From positions 62,001-126,000 of the forward strand of contig CAXBAF010000004.1 of the NCBI GenBank assembly GCA_963973795.1: a stretch of 64,000 nucleotides of DNA, written 5' to 3'. Both the position numbers and the translations under genes were made by a program. Under the pieces are notes generated by a model, which did not search any database, was not told the origin of the DNA, and was given only the letters and a program-made list of their open reading frames with translations. This DNA is from UBA1926 sp002337215 (GTDB lineage: Bacteria; Planctomycetota; Phycisphaerae; Phycisphaerales; UBA1924). Below are positions 16,887-26,115 of the stretch, piece by piece (position 1 is the first letter of the stretch; every line of letters begins with the position of its first letter).

Positions 16887-17957
16887 TCAATCGTCGCGAC
16901 GCAGGATCGCCTGAGCACCGCTGATGACGCGTTCCCAGTCCATCGCGGGTCCCGGGTCGACCTTGTTGTCCTGAACGTGCTGGTGCCCCAGCACGCCCCG
17001 GAAGCGATCGAACTCAGCGTCGGTCATAACGCGGCTCAGGGGCTCGCCGAGCTCGTTGAGTGGGTAGTCGCACTTGATCCGCGGGAGCACGGTGCACAGG
17101 GCGGCGGTGAGCCGGGTCAGCGACTCGTATTGCTCGGGTGTGAAATCTGGTTGAACGAGATGTCTGCCGTTGATCTCGCCCTCGGCGAACCTCGTGGACG
17201 CAGGTCTGCCGACGAAGCCTGGCGTTCGCACGCCCCCGTCACCCATCCAATTCGGGAGGTTGATCCAGTAGCCGAGCCTGTCGCGCTGGTACCACGTCTC
17301 GAGCGGCGTTCCCGGTACGGTCTCGTAGGCCCCGATGTGGGCGATCTCGATGCCGACGGAGCGGTCGTTCGCCCTGGTGGCGTGCCAAGCCTTCTCTTTG
17401 ACGTCGAGGGTCTGGTAGATGGTTCCGTCGATGTCGAGCAGGAAATGGACGCTGAGCCCTCGTCGGTCGTGGAGGATCTTGAAGCACTGCTTGCTCGTCC
17501 CGCTGACGTCGTAGTGGAGGACAAACTGATCGACGGACTCCTGCAGGTCTTCGAGGGTCCAGCCGCCGCCGCGGACTCGTTCGAGGGTTTCTGAGTCGAG
17601 TCCTTCCCGGCGGAGGCCGAAGCGGTTCGGCGAGCCGATCGCGCCCTCGATCTCGGGCCACGCGGACTCTTCGGGGGGGGCGAACCGGCGCTCTACGCGG
17701 TACGCGTCGTAGCCCCCCGGGTCGGCCCACAGCACGACCGGGGCTCCCGTGTGAACCATCTGCCCCGCGACCATGATTTCGTCGCCCAAACGCTCATTCA
17801 GCATCCCGATCCGGGCTGTTTCCGTGTCGGCCTTGTGCTTTGTGCTCCGGCACGTTGGCAGCGCGATCACCGCCGCCGCCAGCAGGACGAGCAGGGCAGT
17901 TGCCCGGAACCGTTGGTTTCCGGGGTGCCTGGCCGGTTGTGCATGTTCATCCGTCAT
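16887..17957 (-). CDS. N-acetylmuramoyl-L-alanine amidase (AmpD/Amidase_2 type)
   Basis: 356 residues. Zinc amidase that cleaves the bond between MurNAc and L-Ala in peptidoglycan or muropeptides. An N-terminal hydrophobic segment (about 20-35) ending ALPTCRS suggests export; the Cys context is not a perfect lipobox. The catalytic domain shows the AmpD-like zinc ligands: His in FVLHYDVSG, His in GHQHVQDNK and Asp in KVDPGP, with the family segments SVHFLLDIDGTIYQ and NDRSVGIEIAH. This fits the wall-recycling genes at 19.7-25.9 kb. A small lipoprotein gene lies 90 bases upstream on the same strand. Confidence 0.9.
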   Translation of the reverse strand: MTDEHAQPARHPGNQRFRATALLVLLAAAVIALPTCRSTKHKADTETARIGMLNERLGDEIMVAGQMVHTGAPVVLWADPGGYDAYRVERRFAPPEESAWPEIEGAIGSPNRFGLRREGLDSETLERVRGGGWTLEDLQESVDQFVLHYDVSGTSKQCFKILHDRRGLSVHFLLDIDGTIYQTLDVKEKAWHATRANDRSVGIEIAHIGAYETVPGTPLETWYQRDRLGYWINLPNWMGDGGVRTPGFVGRPASTRFAEGEINGRHLVQPDFTPEQYESLTRLTAALCTVLPRIKCDYPLNELGEPLSRVMTDAEFDRFRGVLGHQHVQDNKVDPGPAMDWERVISGAQAILRRDD

Positions 17958-18047
17958 CCGGGGATCCTCACTTGGTCCGTATGGCCTGCTGGTGCGGCCT
18001 GTCTGTGCGGCCGCGATCGTGGAGCTGCGGGCTCGCCCTTCGCGATC

Positions 18048-18251
18048 TCATTCATCGTTGTCGAGCAATCCCCGAGCGATGACCTCCAGCGGGCCCGTCC
18101 GTGGATCGGTCCGCAGTTCGTCCGCAACGGCGGCGACCCGGTCGCGGCCCCCGGATCGATCGTGATCGCGGTCGTGTGCGACGCACGCCGACAGCAGGCC
18201 GCATGTCGCGGCACAGAGACCGAGCGAACTCCGGACGTTCCATCGTTTCAT
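18048..18251 (-). CDS. Small putative lipoprotein
   Basis: 67 residues from the ATG at 18251 (the open frame extends a few codons further upstream). Two basic residues are followed by a hydrophobic stretch and a clear lipobox LLSAC (Cys about 23). The mature part is short and polar, rich in Asp and Arg, with a helical end (LEVIARGLLDNDE). No family was recognised. A TACGCT -10-like element ends six bases before the ATG, which supports a real, possibly leaderless gene. It may be co-transcribed with the amidase downstream. Confidence 0.6.
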   Translation of the reverse strand: MKRWNVRSSLGLCAATCGLLSACVAHDRDHDRSGGRDRVAAVADELRTDPRTGPLEVIARGLLDNDE

Positions 18252-18257
18252 ACGCGG

Positions 18258-18263
18258 AGCGTA
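18258..18263 (-). promoter_or_regulatory. Candidate -10 element (TACGCT) of the small lipoprotein gene
   Basis: TACGCT on the minus strand, six bases before the ATG at 18251. The hexamer and spacing are identical to those at 5462-5467 (minus) and 23394-23399 (plus). Confidence 0.45.
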
Positions 18264-18324
18264 CGCGTTCACGCGCGTTCCGTGGTCGATCTATGTGCCC
18301 ACGCCGTGATCCTGTTCGACCGGC

Positions 18325-19352
18325 TCATGCCCAGACCGCCGCTTCGTTGCGGAGCATGTCCGCGGGATCCTCGCGTCGGCGGATCAGCGAGACCGAGCCG
18401 TCCACGCCAACGAGGACCTCCGCCGGGCGTAGGTGCTGGCTGTAGGTCGATGTCATGGACATGCCGTAAGCGCCGGCACCAGAAACCGAGAGCAGCGCGC
18501 CCGGCTCAACCTCCGGGATCGCGCGGTCCGTCGCGAAGAACTCACCGGTCTCACAAATCGGGCCGACGACGTCCGCGGGAACCGTGTCCGCGTCCTCCGC
18601 CGTGTCCGCGTCGAACGGTCCTGCACCGGCTCGGACAGGCCATACGGCGTGCTGCGCCCCGTAGTAGAGCGCGGGACGCAGCAGGGCGTGCATCCCCGCG
18701 TCGCAGATCAGGAACCGGTTCAGAGGGGTGCGTTTGATATGCTCGACCCGTGTGAGCAGCACCGCGTTGTTCGCGATGATCGACCGTCCAGGCTTGAGGT
18801 GGATCGCCGTGCCCCGATCGAGCTCGGAAGTTAGCTCGGCGGTGAACGCACCCTCGAACGCCCCTAGGTCCCGGATCTGGCTCGGTGCGTAGGCGCTCGG
18901 CCAGCCTCCGCCCAGATCGAGCAGTTCGACACCCACGCCCGCGTCCCGCAGCCGAGCAGCCAACAAGACGAGCGTCCGCGTAACGTCCGTGAAGGGCTCT
19001 ATGTCGTAGACAGGCGAACCGATGTGCATATGGAGTCCTGCCGGGTGCGCCCCGGGCAGGTCGTCGGCTCGCGATGATGACCACGCGGCGTACATCGCCT
19101 CAGCATCGGCGAGCGCGATCCCGAATTTGTTGCGAGAGCGCACCGTGGTCGTGTACGGATGCGTCTTCGCATCGACATCGGGGTTGACCCGCACGGCGAC
19201 GCGCGCGGCGACGCCCAACTCCTGTGCGAGCCGGTCGAGGCGTTCGAACTCGCCGACGCTCTCGACATTGAAGAGGCCGACCGGGCCCCGGCTCGCCGGC
19301 TTCCCGACGCCGAACGCACGCGAGATATCGGCGTCGAGATCGTCGGATCGGG
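18325..19352 (-). pseudogene. lysA: Diaminopimelate decarboxylase, N-terminal third missing
   Basis: LysA decarboxylates meso-diaminopimelate to lysine using PLP. The C-terminal two thirds are well preserved: GLFNVESVGEFERL, VAVRVNPDVDA, RNKFGIALADA, HMHIGSPV, LDLGGGWP, LKPGRSIIANN, CDAGMHALLRPALY, CETGEFFA with the active-site Cys, and GAGAYGMSM. The N-terminal part with the PLP lysine (usually YA.KAN) is absent. Homology fades around 19350, and the frame continues upstream into sequence unrelated to LysA. The open frame reaches 19563 but its first part is antisense to the peptidase remnant. The lost 5' end faces the lost 5' end of that divergent gene, which suggests one deletion across both. 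It is non-functional as written unless this is a misassembly. Confidence 0.8.
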
Positions 19353-19377
19353 TTTCCGAGCCCGTGTTTCGGGTTCC

Positions 19378-19803
19378 TTTCTGGTGATGCCCGAGCACCC
19401 GTTCACGGAGATGATCCTGTCGTTCAACGCCGATGTTCCCGAGGGCTCGGGGCTTGTCGCCGAGGTAGCATGTGCGAGCGGGGACGGTCCCTACACGCCC
19501 TTCATGCCGATCGCCTCGTGGGGCGAGGTCCGTGGCATGCCCTACGAATCGGACAATGGGCACCTGATCGTTCTCACCGGGCTCACCGAATCGGGCGACG
19601 CGATCTTCATCGACCCCGCATTGCGGGATGAAGGCGCGGCCCGCCGGATCTACCGAGCAAAGGATCTCTCCAATGTCTGGCTCCGCCGCAAGCGGGGGAC
19701 GGCGTACGTGATCGATCCGCGATCGAGCGGCATCTCAGCGATCGAGCACGCGATCGAGCCGGCTCCCGGCTTCGGTCAGCAAGCCTTCGGCCTCGTCCCG
19801 TGA
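19378..19803 (+). pseudogene. C39-like peptidase family protein, N-terminal and catalytic parts missing
   Basis: The frame reads FTEMILSFNADVPEGSG (a beta-sandwich-type segment found ahead of the protease domain in this family), then abruptly YESDNGHLIVLTGL, AIFIDPAL, RRIYRAKDLSNVWL and GTAYVIDP, which are the C-terminal half of a C39-like cysteine protease domain (catalytic His in GHLIV, Asp in DPA). The stretch that should carry the catalytic Cys, some 200 residues in the relatives I recall, is missing between ASWGEV and MPYESD (about 19530-19540). The 5' end is also missing, and the open frame upstream (to 19159) is antisense to lysA. The 3' end overlaps the end of murQ by 69 bases. Family assignment is from motif memory. 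Confidence 0.65.
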
Positions 19804-20646
19804 GACATCCAATCTGTGCATGATCACGGCGTGCTTGACCGAGCCGCCCGCGTCGTCGAGCAACGCGAAGCAGTCATCGCGAGCGAGCCCCGTCAGCTCG
19901 GCGACGATCCGGGCCGCTCGGTCCCTGAGTTTGTCGTTGGTCGCGCGGAGATCCACCATCAGGTTCTGGTAGACCCGTCCTGTGCGCACCATGAGCGTCG
20001 TCGAGATTGTGTTGATCGCGAGCTTGGTCGCCGTGCCGGCCTTCATCCGCGTCGATCCAGTGACGACCTCCGGTCCCGTGGGCAAGACGATGAGCACGTC
20101 GGCCCCGGGTGGTGATTCGATCGGCGCGCACGAGATCATCCCGGTGACACAGCCTGGTGCGAGCCGCTTGGCGACCCGGAGCCCGCCGCGCACAAAGGGC
20201 GTTGTGCCCCCCGCCGCGAGCCCGATCACGGTGTCGTCATCCGAGAGTGCGAGTGAGCGCAGAGCGGGCTCCGCCCCGTCGGGCTCGTCCTCGCGGGATT
20301 CGCTGGATTTTTTCAGCGCGGCGTCTCCTCCGGCGATCACGCCCACGACCCGGCCTTCCTCGACCTGGAACGTCGGCGGGGCTTCGGAAGCGTCGAGCAC
20401 GCCCAGCCGGCCCGAGGTCCCGGCGCCGAGGTAGATCAAACGACCGCCTCGCGTGAACCCGGGCTCGGCCCGCTGGATCAACTCGGCGAGCGTATCGGCC
20501 GCGGCGTCCATCGCGTCAAAGACAGCGCGGTTCTCGGTGTTGATCAGATCGACGCACGCGCGCACGTCGAGGCTGTGGAGATTCCCCGACGCGGGGTTTC
20601 GGTGTTCGGTGGTGATCCCGGATCGATCCGGCGGGGGTGTCGGCAT
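19735..20646 (-). CDS. murQ: N-acetylmuramic acid 6-phosphate etherase
   Basis: 303 residues. It cleaves the D-lactyl ether of MurNAc-6-P to give GlcNAc-6-P and lactate in peptidoglycan recycling. The SIS-domain signatures are intact: TEHRNP near the N-terminus, GGRLIYLGAGTSGRLGVLDASE (shown in part: LGAGTSGRLGVLD), IAGG.AL, GLAAGGTTPFV, GPEVVTGSTRMKAGTATK and the C-terminal NLMVDL..TN.KL. It is full length. It starts 27 bases after the end of the broken anmK and lies in the same direction, in a GH20-anmK-murQ unit. Confidence 0.95.
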   Translation of the reverse strand: MPTPPPDRSGITTEHRNPASGNLHSLDVRACVDLINTENRAVFDAMDAAADTLAELIQRAEPGFTRGGRLIYLGAGTSGRLGVLDASEAPPTFQVEEGRVVGVIAGGDAALKKSSESREDEPDGAEPALRSLALSDDDTVIGLAAGGTTPFVRGGLRVAKRLAPGCVTGMISCAPIESPPGADVLIVLPTGPEVVTGSTRMKAGTATKLAINTISTTLMVRTGRVYQNLMVDLRATNDKLRDRAARIVAELTGLARDDCFALLDDAGGSVKHAVIMHRLDVSRDEAEGLLTEAGSRLDRVLDR

Positions 20647-20673
20647 GGCATCTCTCGAACGCTTCGTACGGTC

Positions 20674-21578
20674 CTAACGCGTCAAACTTGTACTGACCTT
20701 CCACGAACCATCCGGGGGGAGCGTCCAGCACCCCGAGACCGGAGCCGGGGTGGTGCAGCCGGTGACTCCCGGGAGCGTGATCGATTGTCCATCGAGGCAG
20801 CGTAGCCCGAGCGGGGCGATCGCCATCGCTTCGCGGGCTTGAGCAGGCACGCCCACTTCGTCGGAGACGTCGCATGTTCTGGGCTCAGCACCGACGTGAT
20901 CGCGGCGGTTGCATCGGGATCGGCGCGGCGCTGCAGCGCACAAGCACCGTCCCGGTCGTACGGCGTTCCCAGCAGCCGGACCGCGGCATGATCCAGAAGC
21001 TGATTGCAGACGCAGACGTCTCGGCCTTCGGTGTGTCCGTCCGAATCCAGGGAGGTGATGTTGCAGTAGCCGCCGAGGTTGACGATCGCGGCGGGGGCAT
21101 GGTCGGCGTACAGGAAGCGGTCGGCCATCGGCGTGATGGGGGCACCCTGTCCGCCGGCCGCGATATCGGCACTCCGGAGATCGTGAACAACCGGGGCGTT
21201 GAATCGGCGCGCGATCGGTGCCGGCGCGACGGCCTGCCAGGAGAGACCGTCGCGGTGGAAGAGCGTCTGGCCGTGGCAGGCGATCAGCTCGGGGTTGACG
21301 CCTGCATCGTGTACAGCCGCGCTGATCGCTTCGGCGTGGATGTTTGTCAGCATCGCGACGGCATTCCGGATCTCGCCCGATGTCCGCCGCGCGCCGTGCG
21401 AGATGGCCAGCAACTCGGTGCCGGTCGGCCCCAGCGATCTCGACGCGGATCCAAGAACCGGGATCGGAGTGGGCGTGCCGGGCGGGCACACTCGGAGAAC
21501 CACGGCGTCGACCGCATCGCAGCTGGTCCCGCTCATGCAGCCCGCGACGATGCGATCGTCGGGTCGCTGGGCACTCAC
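20674..21578 (-). pseudogene. anmK: Anhydro-N-acetylmuramic acid kinase with internal deletion and frameshift
   Basis: AnmK phosphorylates 1,6-anhydroMurNAc to MurNAc-6-P, which MurQ then cleaves. The first about 235 codons are good: VAGCMSGTSCDAVDAV, ACHGQTLFH, GQGAPITPMADRFLYAD, VNLGGYCNIT and CNQLLDHAAV. At about 20868-20880 the frame changes and the protein resumes in another frame with SDEVGVPAQAREAMAIAPLG and ITLPGVTGC, the C-terminus of the family. The roughly 80-100 residues that normally lie between are absent. The GTG start at 21578 overlaps the GH20 stop (GTGA), so the gene was translationally coupled. It is non-functional as written; see findings on decay versus misassembly. Confidence 0.82.
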
Positions 21579-23338
21579 GACCTCTCTCCGAGCTCGATCT
21601 CGTTCCAGTAGGCGAGGCTCTCGTCGAGGCCACCGGGTCGGGATCGGAGGCGCCAAAGACGATCGTGCTCACGCGTGATCGCCTCTCGCTGGGTGCGCAG
21701 CGAGGCGGCGTCGATCGCACCACCCCGGCGGGCGATCGCGACATCGCACGACCAGAGCGAGCAGGCGAGGGCGTGCCGGAGTTCCGCTTCGATGAGCGGG
21801 CCGCCGCCGGTGGGGACGCGGGTTCCGAGGTTCTCCAACCGATCGCGACAGTCCCGCCAAGGGACGGTGGATGCGGGCAACCCGAGTCGGAGGGGTGGGG
21901 GGTGGAGTTCGGTGAAGAGTGCCGACGCGTTGGCGAGCCTGCTCGGAGTCTTGTCGGCGGTCGGTGGTCCGGCGATTGCCCGGATCGGTTCGTCGGCGTT
22001 TCCAAGTTCTTCGATCCACGGGGCGACATTGCCGGATGGGTCGCCGAAAACTTGCAGGCTCGCGGCCTGGAGGAAATCGGTGCCTCGGGCCTCGCCCGTC
22101 CACGCGGCGTCGGCGCCGTCGGTGATCGCAAGCAGGGCGATCGGCCAGACCTGACGGTGGCCCAGATCGCCCCAGTCCGTGATCAGCATCCCGGCTGCGC
22201 CTCCAGAGACACCCGCGAAGGCGGCCTCTCGGATGTTGGCGCGGCGCTCCGTGGTTCGGCCTGTAAATCCCCGCCACGAACTCGTCCCGGGGCAGACCCA
22301 CCAGGCTCGGCCCTGCTCGCGGTGCAGCGCTCCTTCGGCGGTGAAGTCGTGCCCCGGCTCGTATCCCCAGACCAAGGCATGGGCTTCCGCTGGGATGTGT
22401 CCGACCGCACGAGGGTGGGCCCGGGCGATGTCCGCCCAGAACATCGGGGTTTTCCTGCGGTCAAGGACCGCGCGGCAAATTGCGCCGACGAATTTGCCGT
22501 AGACCTCTGCTTTTCCGAGAGCGTTCACGGCTCCCGCAGATCGTCCCTGCCCCACGTCGTAGGTCTCGTCGCAGCCGATGTTGACCAGATTCGACTCAAA
22601 GCAGGGGAGCAACTCGTCGAGCAGGCTCTCGACGAACGGGAGTGACCGAGCGTCGGTTGGGCAGAGGCTGAACGGGCCAGAGCGGGGCATTCCGGCGAAG
22701 ACCCAATCGGCATGGGTCTCGGCGAGCCTCGCGTATTCGGGCTGCTTGAGCCAACGCGTCAGGTGGCCGAAACAGTTCTGGTTCGCGGCAAGCTCGATGC
22801 CGTGCCTCCGGCAGAGCCCGTCGAGCGAGCGGGCTTCAGGTGGCGTGATGGGGTCGGTGCCTTCCCATACCGAGGGATGGTCGCGGTACGCGAACGCGTG
22901 CTCGGTGTAGCACTGCAAGTGATCGAGTTTGAGCGACGCGAACGTCTCGATCATGCAGGCGGATTCGCGCATCTGGGGGATACGGCAGCGGGACACGTCG
23001 AGCATGACGCCTCGACGGGCGAGCGTCGGTTCATCTTCTATGATCGCGGCGGGGAACTCGTTGCCCGGGAGCCGTCGGATCTGGGCGAGCGTCGCGTTCG
23101 CGTGCCGGGCTCCGGCCTCGTCGCTGACGGTGATCGCCACGCCGGCCGGGCTGATCCTGAGTATGTAGCCGCCTCGGGGTATGGAAGAGTCACGATCGAC
23201 CGCCGGGGCCGCGTCAATCTGAGCCCGGTTCACTGACATCCCGGTGCGCGATATCCGCCGCGGCTGCGGCAGCACGAATCGGTAGGGTTCATCGGATACA
23301 TTGCGGTCGCGGCTGGTCACGGCGTCTCCCCGATCCAT
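21575..23338 (-). CDS. GH20 beta-N-acetylhexosaminidase-like protein
   Basis: 587 residues from the ATG at 23338. The N-terminal part is a beta domain with LPQPRRISRTG. The TIM barrel begins near RRGVMLDVSRCRIPQM, and the family catalytic pair Asp-Glu is seen in VNIGCDETYDVGQG. AYRDHPSVWEGTDPITP and NQNCFGHLTRWL are further barrel segments. GH20 enzymes remove terminal GlcNAc or GalNAc by substrate-assisted catalysis. No signal peptide was seen, so the substrate may be imported muropeptides, consistent with coupling to anmK and murQ downstream. It is divergent from the symporter with 67 bases between starts. Confidence 0.88.
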   Translation of the reverse strand: MDRGDAVTSRDRNVSDEPYRFVLPQPRRISRTGMSVNRAQIDAAPAVDRDSSIPRGGYILRISPAGVAITVSDEAGARHANATLAQIRRLPGNEFPAAIIEDEPTLARRGVMLDVSRCRIPQMRESACMIETFASLKLDHLQCYTEHAFAYRDHPSVWEGTDPITPPEARSLDGLCRRHGIELAANQNCFGHLTRWLKQPEYARLAETHADWVFAGMPRSGPFSLCPTDARSLPFVESLLDELLPCFESNLVNIGCDETYDVGQGRSAGAVNALGKAEVYGKFVGAICRAVLDRRKTPMFWADIARAHPRAVGHIPAEAHALVWGYEPGHDFTAEGALHREQGRAWWVCPGTSSWRGFTGRTTERRANIREAAFAGVSGGAAGMLITDWGDLGHRQVWPIALLAITDGADAAWTGEARGTDFLQAASLQVFGDPSGNVAPWIEELGNADEPIRAIAGPPTADKTPSRLANASALFTELHPPPLRLGLPASTVPWRDCRDRLENLGTRVPTGGGPLIEAELRHALACSLWSCDVAIARRGGAIDAASLRTQREAITREHDRLWRLRSRPGGLDESLAYWNEIELGERS

Positions 23339-23344
23339 CGCGAT

Positions 23345-23350
23345 GCTATA
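23345..23350 (-). promoter_or_regulatory. Candidate -10 element (TATAGC) of the GH20 operon
   Basis: TATAGC on the minus strand ends six bases before the ATG at 23338. It departs from TANNNT in the last base only. The symporter promoter in the same intergenic gap has the same spacing. Confidence 0.35.
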
Positions 23351-23393
23351 GCCTCGGCGGGGCTCGGGCGGTGCGCCAGAGAGTCGGAGGCGG

Positions 23394-23399
23394 TACGCT
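23394..23399 (+). promoter_or_regulatory. Candidate -10 element (TACGCT) of the SSS transporter, leaderless arrangement
   Basis: TACGCT ends six bases before the ATG at 23406, with no Shine-Dalgarno-like sequence in the six bases between. No good -35 box was seen. Confidence 0.45.
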
Positions 23400-23405
23400 C
23401 GAACG

Positions 23406-25001
23406 ATGGAGTTCAACAGCCCGCTCGGGTGGTTCGACTGGGGTGTGATCGTGTTGTATTTCGCATGCCTCGCGGGCACGGGCACGCTCATCAACCGTCG
23501 CAAGCAGGCGTCCACTGATGACTATTTTCGGGGAGGCGGGCGGATCCCGGCCTGGGCGGCGGCTGTGTCGCTCGTCGCAACGTCGATGTCCGCCGCGTCA
23601 TTTATCGGTGTCCCCGAACAGGGTTACCGGGGCGATCTGACGTATCTGTCGACGAACATCGGGATGTTGCTCGCGGCGATCGTGATCGCGACACTATTCA
23701 TCCCGGCATTCTTCCGCGAGCGTGTGCAGACGATCTACCAGTTCCTCGGGAACCGGATGGGTCACGGTGCCGGGCGGGCCGCGAGCGTCGCGTTTCTCCT
23801 CGGCCGTGTTCTGGCGAGTGGGGCGAGGATCTACATCGGCGCGATGCCCGCGAGCTTGATTCTCTTCGGCGACCTAGCGCCGGTGCATCTGCTCGTCGCG
23901 ATCGGTGTGCTCACGATTGTGGGTGTGCTCTACACGCTCGTAGGAGGGGTTGCGAGCGTGATCTGGTCGGACGTGATCCAGATGGTCGTGTTGCTCGGGG
24001 CGTGCGTCGCCGCGATCGTTGTCATCGCGCTCCGGATCGATGTGGGTCCTGCCGAGGTGTACGCGGCGCTCGCATCGGGGATGCCCGATGGCACTTCGAA
24101 GCTGACGGTCTTTGAGTTGTCGTCGGACCCGACGCTCGCGTTCTCACTCCCCGCGGCGGTGCTCGGGTTCACGGTCATGGGAATCGGCTCGTACGGTACG
24201 GATCAGGACCTCGCGCAGCGTTTGCTGACGTGCCGGGATGCGAAGTCGAGCGCGCGTTCGATCATCGGGGGCATTCTGCTTGGTGTACCGTCGGTGCTTC
24301 TCTTTCTTATCGTCGGGCTCCTGCTGTTCGTGTTCTATCAACGCCCGGATCTGATCGGTGATGCGGGCACGACGGCCCCGGATGATTCGCGTCAGGTCTT
24401 TCTCGCGTTCATCGTCGATGAGATGCCGCCCGGGCTTGCCGGATTGATGATGGCCGGCCTCTTCGCGGCGGGGCTATCGAGCCTGAACAGCGCGATCAAT
24501 GCGATGTCCTCGACATTTGTGAACGATTTTTACCGGCGGTGGCGGCCCGATGCGTCGGAGCAGCAACTCGTGGCGGTGGGGCGGACCGGCGTTGTGTTCT
24601 GGGGCGTCATCCTCGCCGTGTTCGCGTCGGTCTGCATCTGGCTCGACGCCGCGCAGCGTGAGCAGGACTCGCAGAGTACGTTGTTGACGTTCGCGCTCAC
24701 GGTTATGACGTACGCCTATGCGGGGCTGATCGGCGTCTTCTTCACGGCGCTGCTCACGCGGCGAGGCAATCCTGGGTCGGTGATCGCGGCGTTGGTCGTC
24801 GGGTTCATCGCGGTGGCGTTGATGCAGCCGATTGGGTGGGGGATGTGGTTCGATCTCTCAGAGCCGACCGAGGGCATCGCTGGCGGCTTCCGGTCGGTTC
24901 TTGATGCGGCGTTTGTCTGGAAACTCACCGCGGCGTCGGCGTTGAGTTTCGGCGTGTGCTGCCTGGGTCGGCGCGATGCCTCTATTGGTGCCGGCTCGTG
25001 A
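23406..25001 (+). CDS. Sodium:solute symporter (SSS family)
   Basis: 531 residues with about 13 hydrophobic segments. Family features include TDDYFRGGGRIPAWAAAVSLVATSMSA near the N-terminus (read as DDYFRGGGRIPAWA and SLVATSMSAASFIG), VYTLVGG-type sequence (LYTLVGGVASVIWSDVIQ) and GLFAAGLSSLNSAINAMSS, the sodium-binding region. The substrate cannot be read from the sequence. Its position divergent from the GH20-anmK-murQ unit and next to a ROK kinase makes an amino sugar or sialic-acid-like substrate a reasonable inference. It uses a leaderless-type start. Confidence 0.92.
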   Translation: MEFNSPLGWFDWGVIVLYFACLAGTGTLINRRKQASTDDYFRGGGRIPAWAAAVSLVATSMSAASFIGVPEQGYRGDLTYLSTNIGMLLAAIVIATLFIPAFFRERVQTIYQFLGNRMGHGAGRAASVAFLLGRVLASGARIYIGAMPASLILFGDLAPVHLLVAIGVLTIVGVLYTLVGGVASVIWSDVIQMVVLLGACVAAIVVIALRIDVGPAEVYAALASGMPDGTSKLTVFELSSDPTLAFSLPAAVLGFTVMGIGSYGTDQDLAQRLLTCRDAKSSARSIIGGILLGVPSVLLFLIVGLLLFVFYQRPDLIGDAGTTAPDDSRQVFLAFIVDEMPPGLAGLMMAGLFAAGLSSLNSAINAMSSTFVNDFYRRWRPDASEQQLVAVGRTGVVFWGVILAVFASVCIWLDAAQREQDSQSTLLTFALTVMTYAYAGLIGVFFTALLTRRGNPGSVIAALVVGFIAVALMQPIGWGMWFDLSEPTEGIAGGFRSVLDAAFVWKLTAASALSFGVCCLGRRDASIGAGS

Positions 25002-25056
25002 TGGGTTCCTCCAGCGGAATGAACCATCTCAGATTGAGGCTCAAGTGGATGGGCGG

Positions 25057-25905
25057 TCAGCGGATGGATCGCGCGGCGCCCTGAGCGGCGAGGAAGATGT
25101 CGTCGATGGCGTCGAGCGTCCATGCATTCTGGGCGACTCTGGAGAGCCCGTCCCGCGTCTGTGTTTCGATCAACTGGAGACAGGGCGTCAGCATGGCGCC
25201 CACGCCGCCCACGAGACGGATGGCATCGGGTTTATAGATCGCGTGGCAGATCCGTAATGCTTTCGCGAGCGCACGGATCGCCGGATCACCGGCGTCGAGC
25301 CTCGCGATCGCGTCGGCGAGTCGGTCATTCCCGAAGCGGGCCGAGAGCGTGTGACGTCCGACGTACGCCTCGAGGACGCCGGGTGTTCCGTCGCCCGTGC
25401 GGGGCGGGTCGGCTTCGCCGAGCGCGACGTCGATCATGCCGACATGCCCCGGCGTCACGCCGTCGAGGGTGACGGCCTGGCCGTGAACCATGAACGCGGC
25501 GCCGACACCGGTTCCGATCGCGAGCACGAGCAGCCGACCCTGTAACTTTTCGCGTTCCAAGACGCCGAGACCCCACGCGGCGGCGTCGGTCATGACCCGA
25601 GCCGGCATGATCCCGATCGATTCGCGCACGAGATCGGTCGGGCTGACACCGATCATCCGTGGGAGGTTCGATGCGCGGAGCACAATGCCGCTTGATCGGT
25701 CGATCAGGCCCGGCAGGCAGACCGCGACGCGGTCGGTCGGTTCGATCGGTAATGAACGCGAGATCTCACGGAACGCGGCGGAGATGTGATCGGGCGAGGG
25801 CTCTGCGATTTCGGCTCTGGATTCAACGCGGGTATGCGCATCGGCAGCCCCGAGCCGGACGGCCTTGACCGAACTCCCGCCGATGTCGATGCCGACGATT
25901 CCCAT
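25057..25905 (-). CDS. ROK-family sugar kinase
   Basis: 282 residues from the ATG at 25905 (the open frame extends upstream to 26139 without homology). The N-terminal phosphate loop GIVGIDIGGSSVKAV, the catalytic Asp in VMTDAAAWGLGV, the second phosphate motif AIGTGVGAAFMVHG and the TPGHVGMIDV then TPGVLEAYVG segments follow the glucokinase/ROK plan. The zinc-binding Cys motif (C.CG..GC) of classical ROK members is absent. The substrate is probably a hexose or amino sugar, from context. It converges with the symporter and is divergent from the isomerase at 26116. Confidence 0.87.
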   Translation of the reverse strand: MGIVGIDIGGSSVKAVRLGAADAHTRVESRAEIAEPSPDHISAAFREISRSLPIEPTDRVAVCLPGLIDRSSGIVLRASNLPRMIGVSPTDLVRESIGIMPARVMTDAAAWGLGVLEREKLQGRLLVLAIGTGVGAAFMVHGQAVTLDGVTPGHVGMIDVALGEADPPRTGDGTPGVLEAYVGRHTLSARFGNDRLADAIARLDAGDPAIRALAKALRICHAIYKPDAIRLVGGVGAMLTPCLQLIETQTRDGLSRVAQNAWTLDAIDDIFLAAQGAARSIR

Positions 25906-26115
25906 TCGCAGACCCCGTCCCCCGGCGTTGTTTGAGATCCGGGCTTGCGAGGATTCTCGCCCGGCGGGCGTCGTGTCGCAAGCGACGGAGACGATTTCAT
26001 GCTGTATTTGCTGCAGCACACAAGCGGGGGAGCGTCGATGACGATGCGTGATTCGGCGCTGTAGGCTCTGACCGGTGGATCGACGGTGAGACCGATCGGC
26101 ACGGGGGATCTCTGC

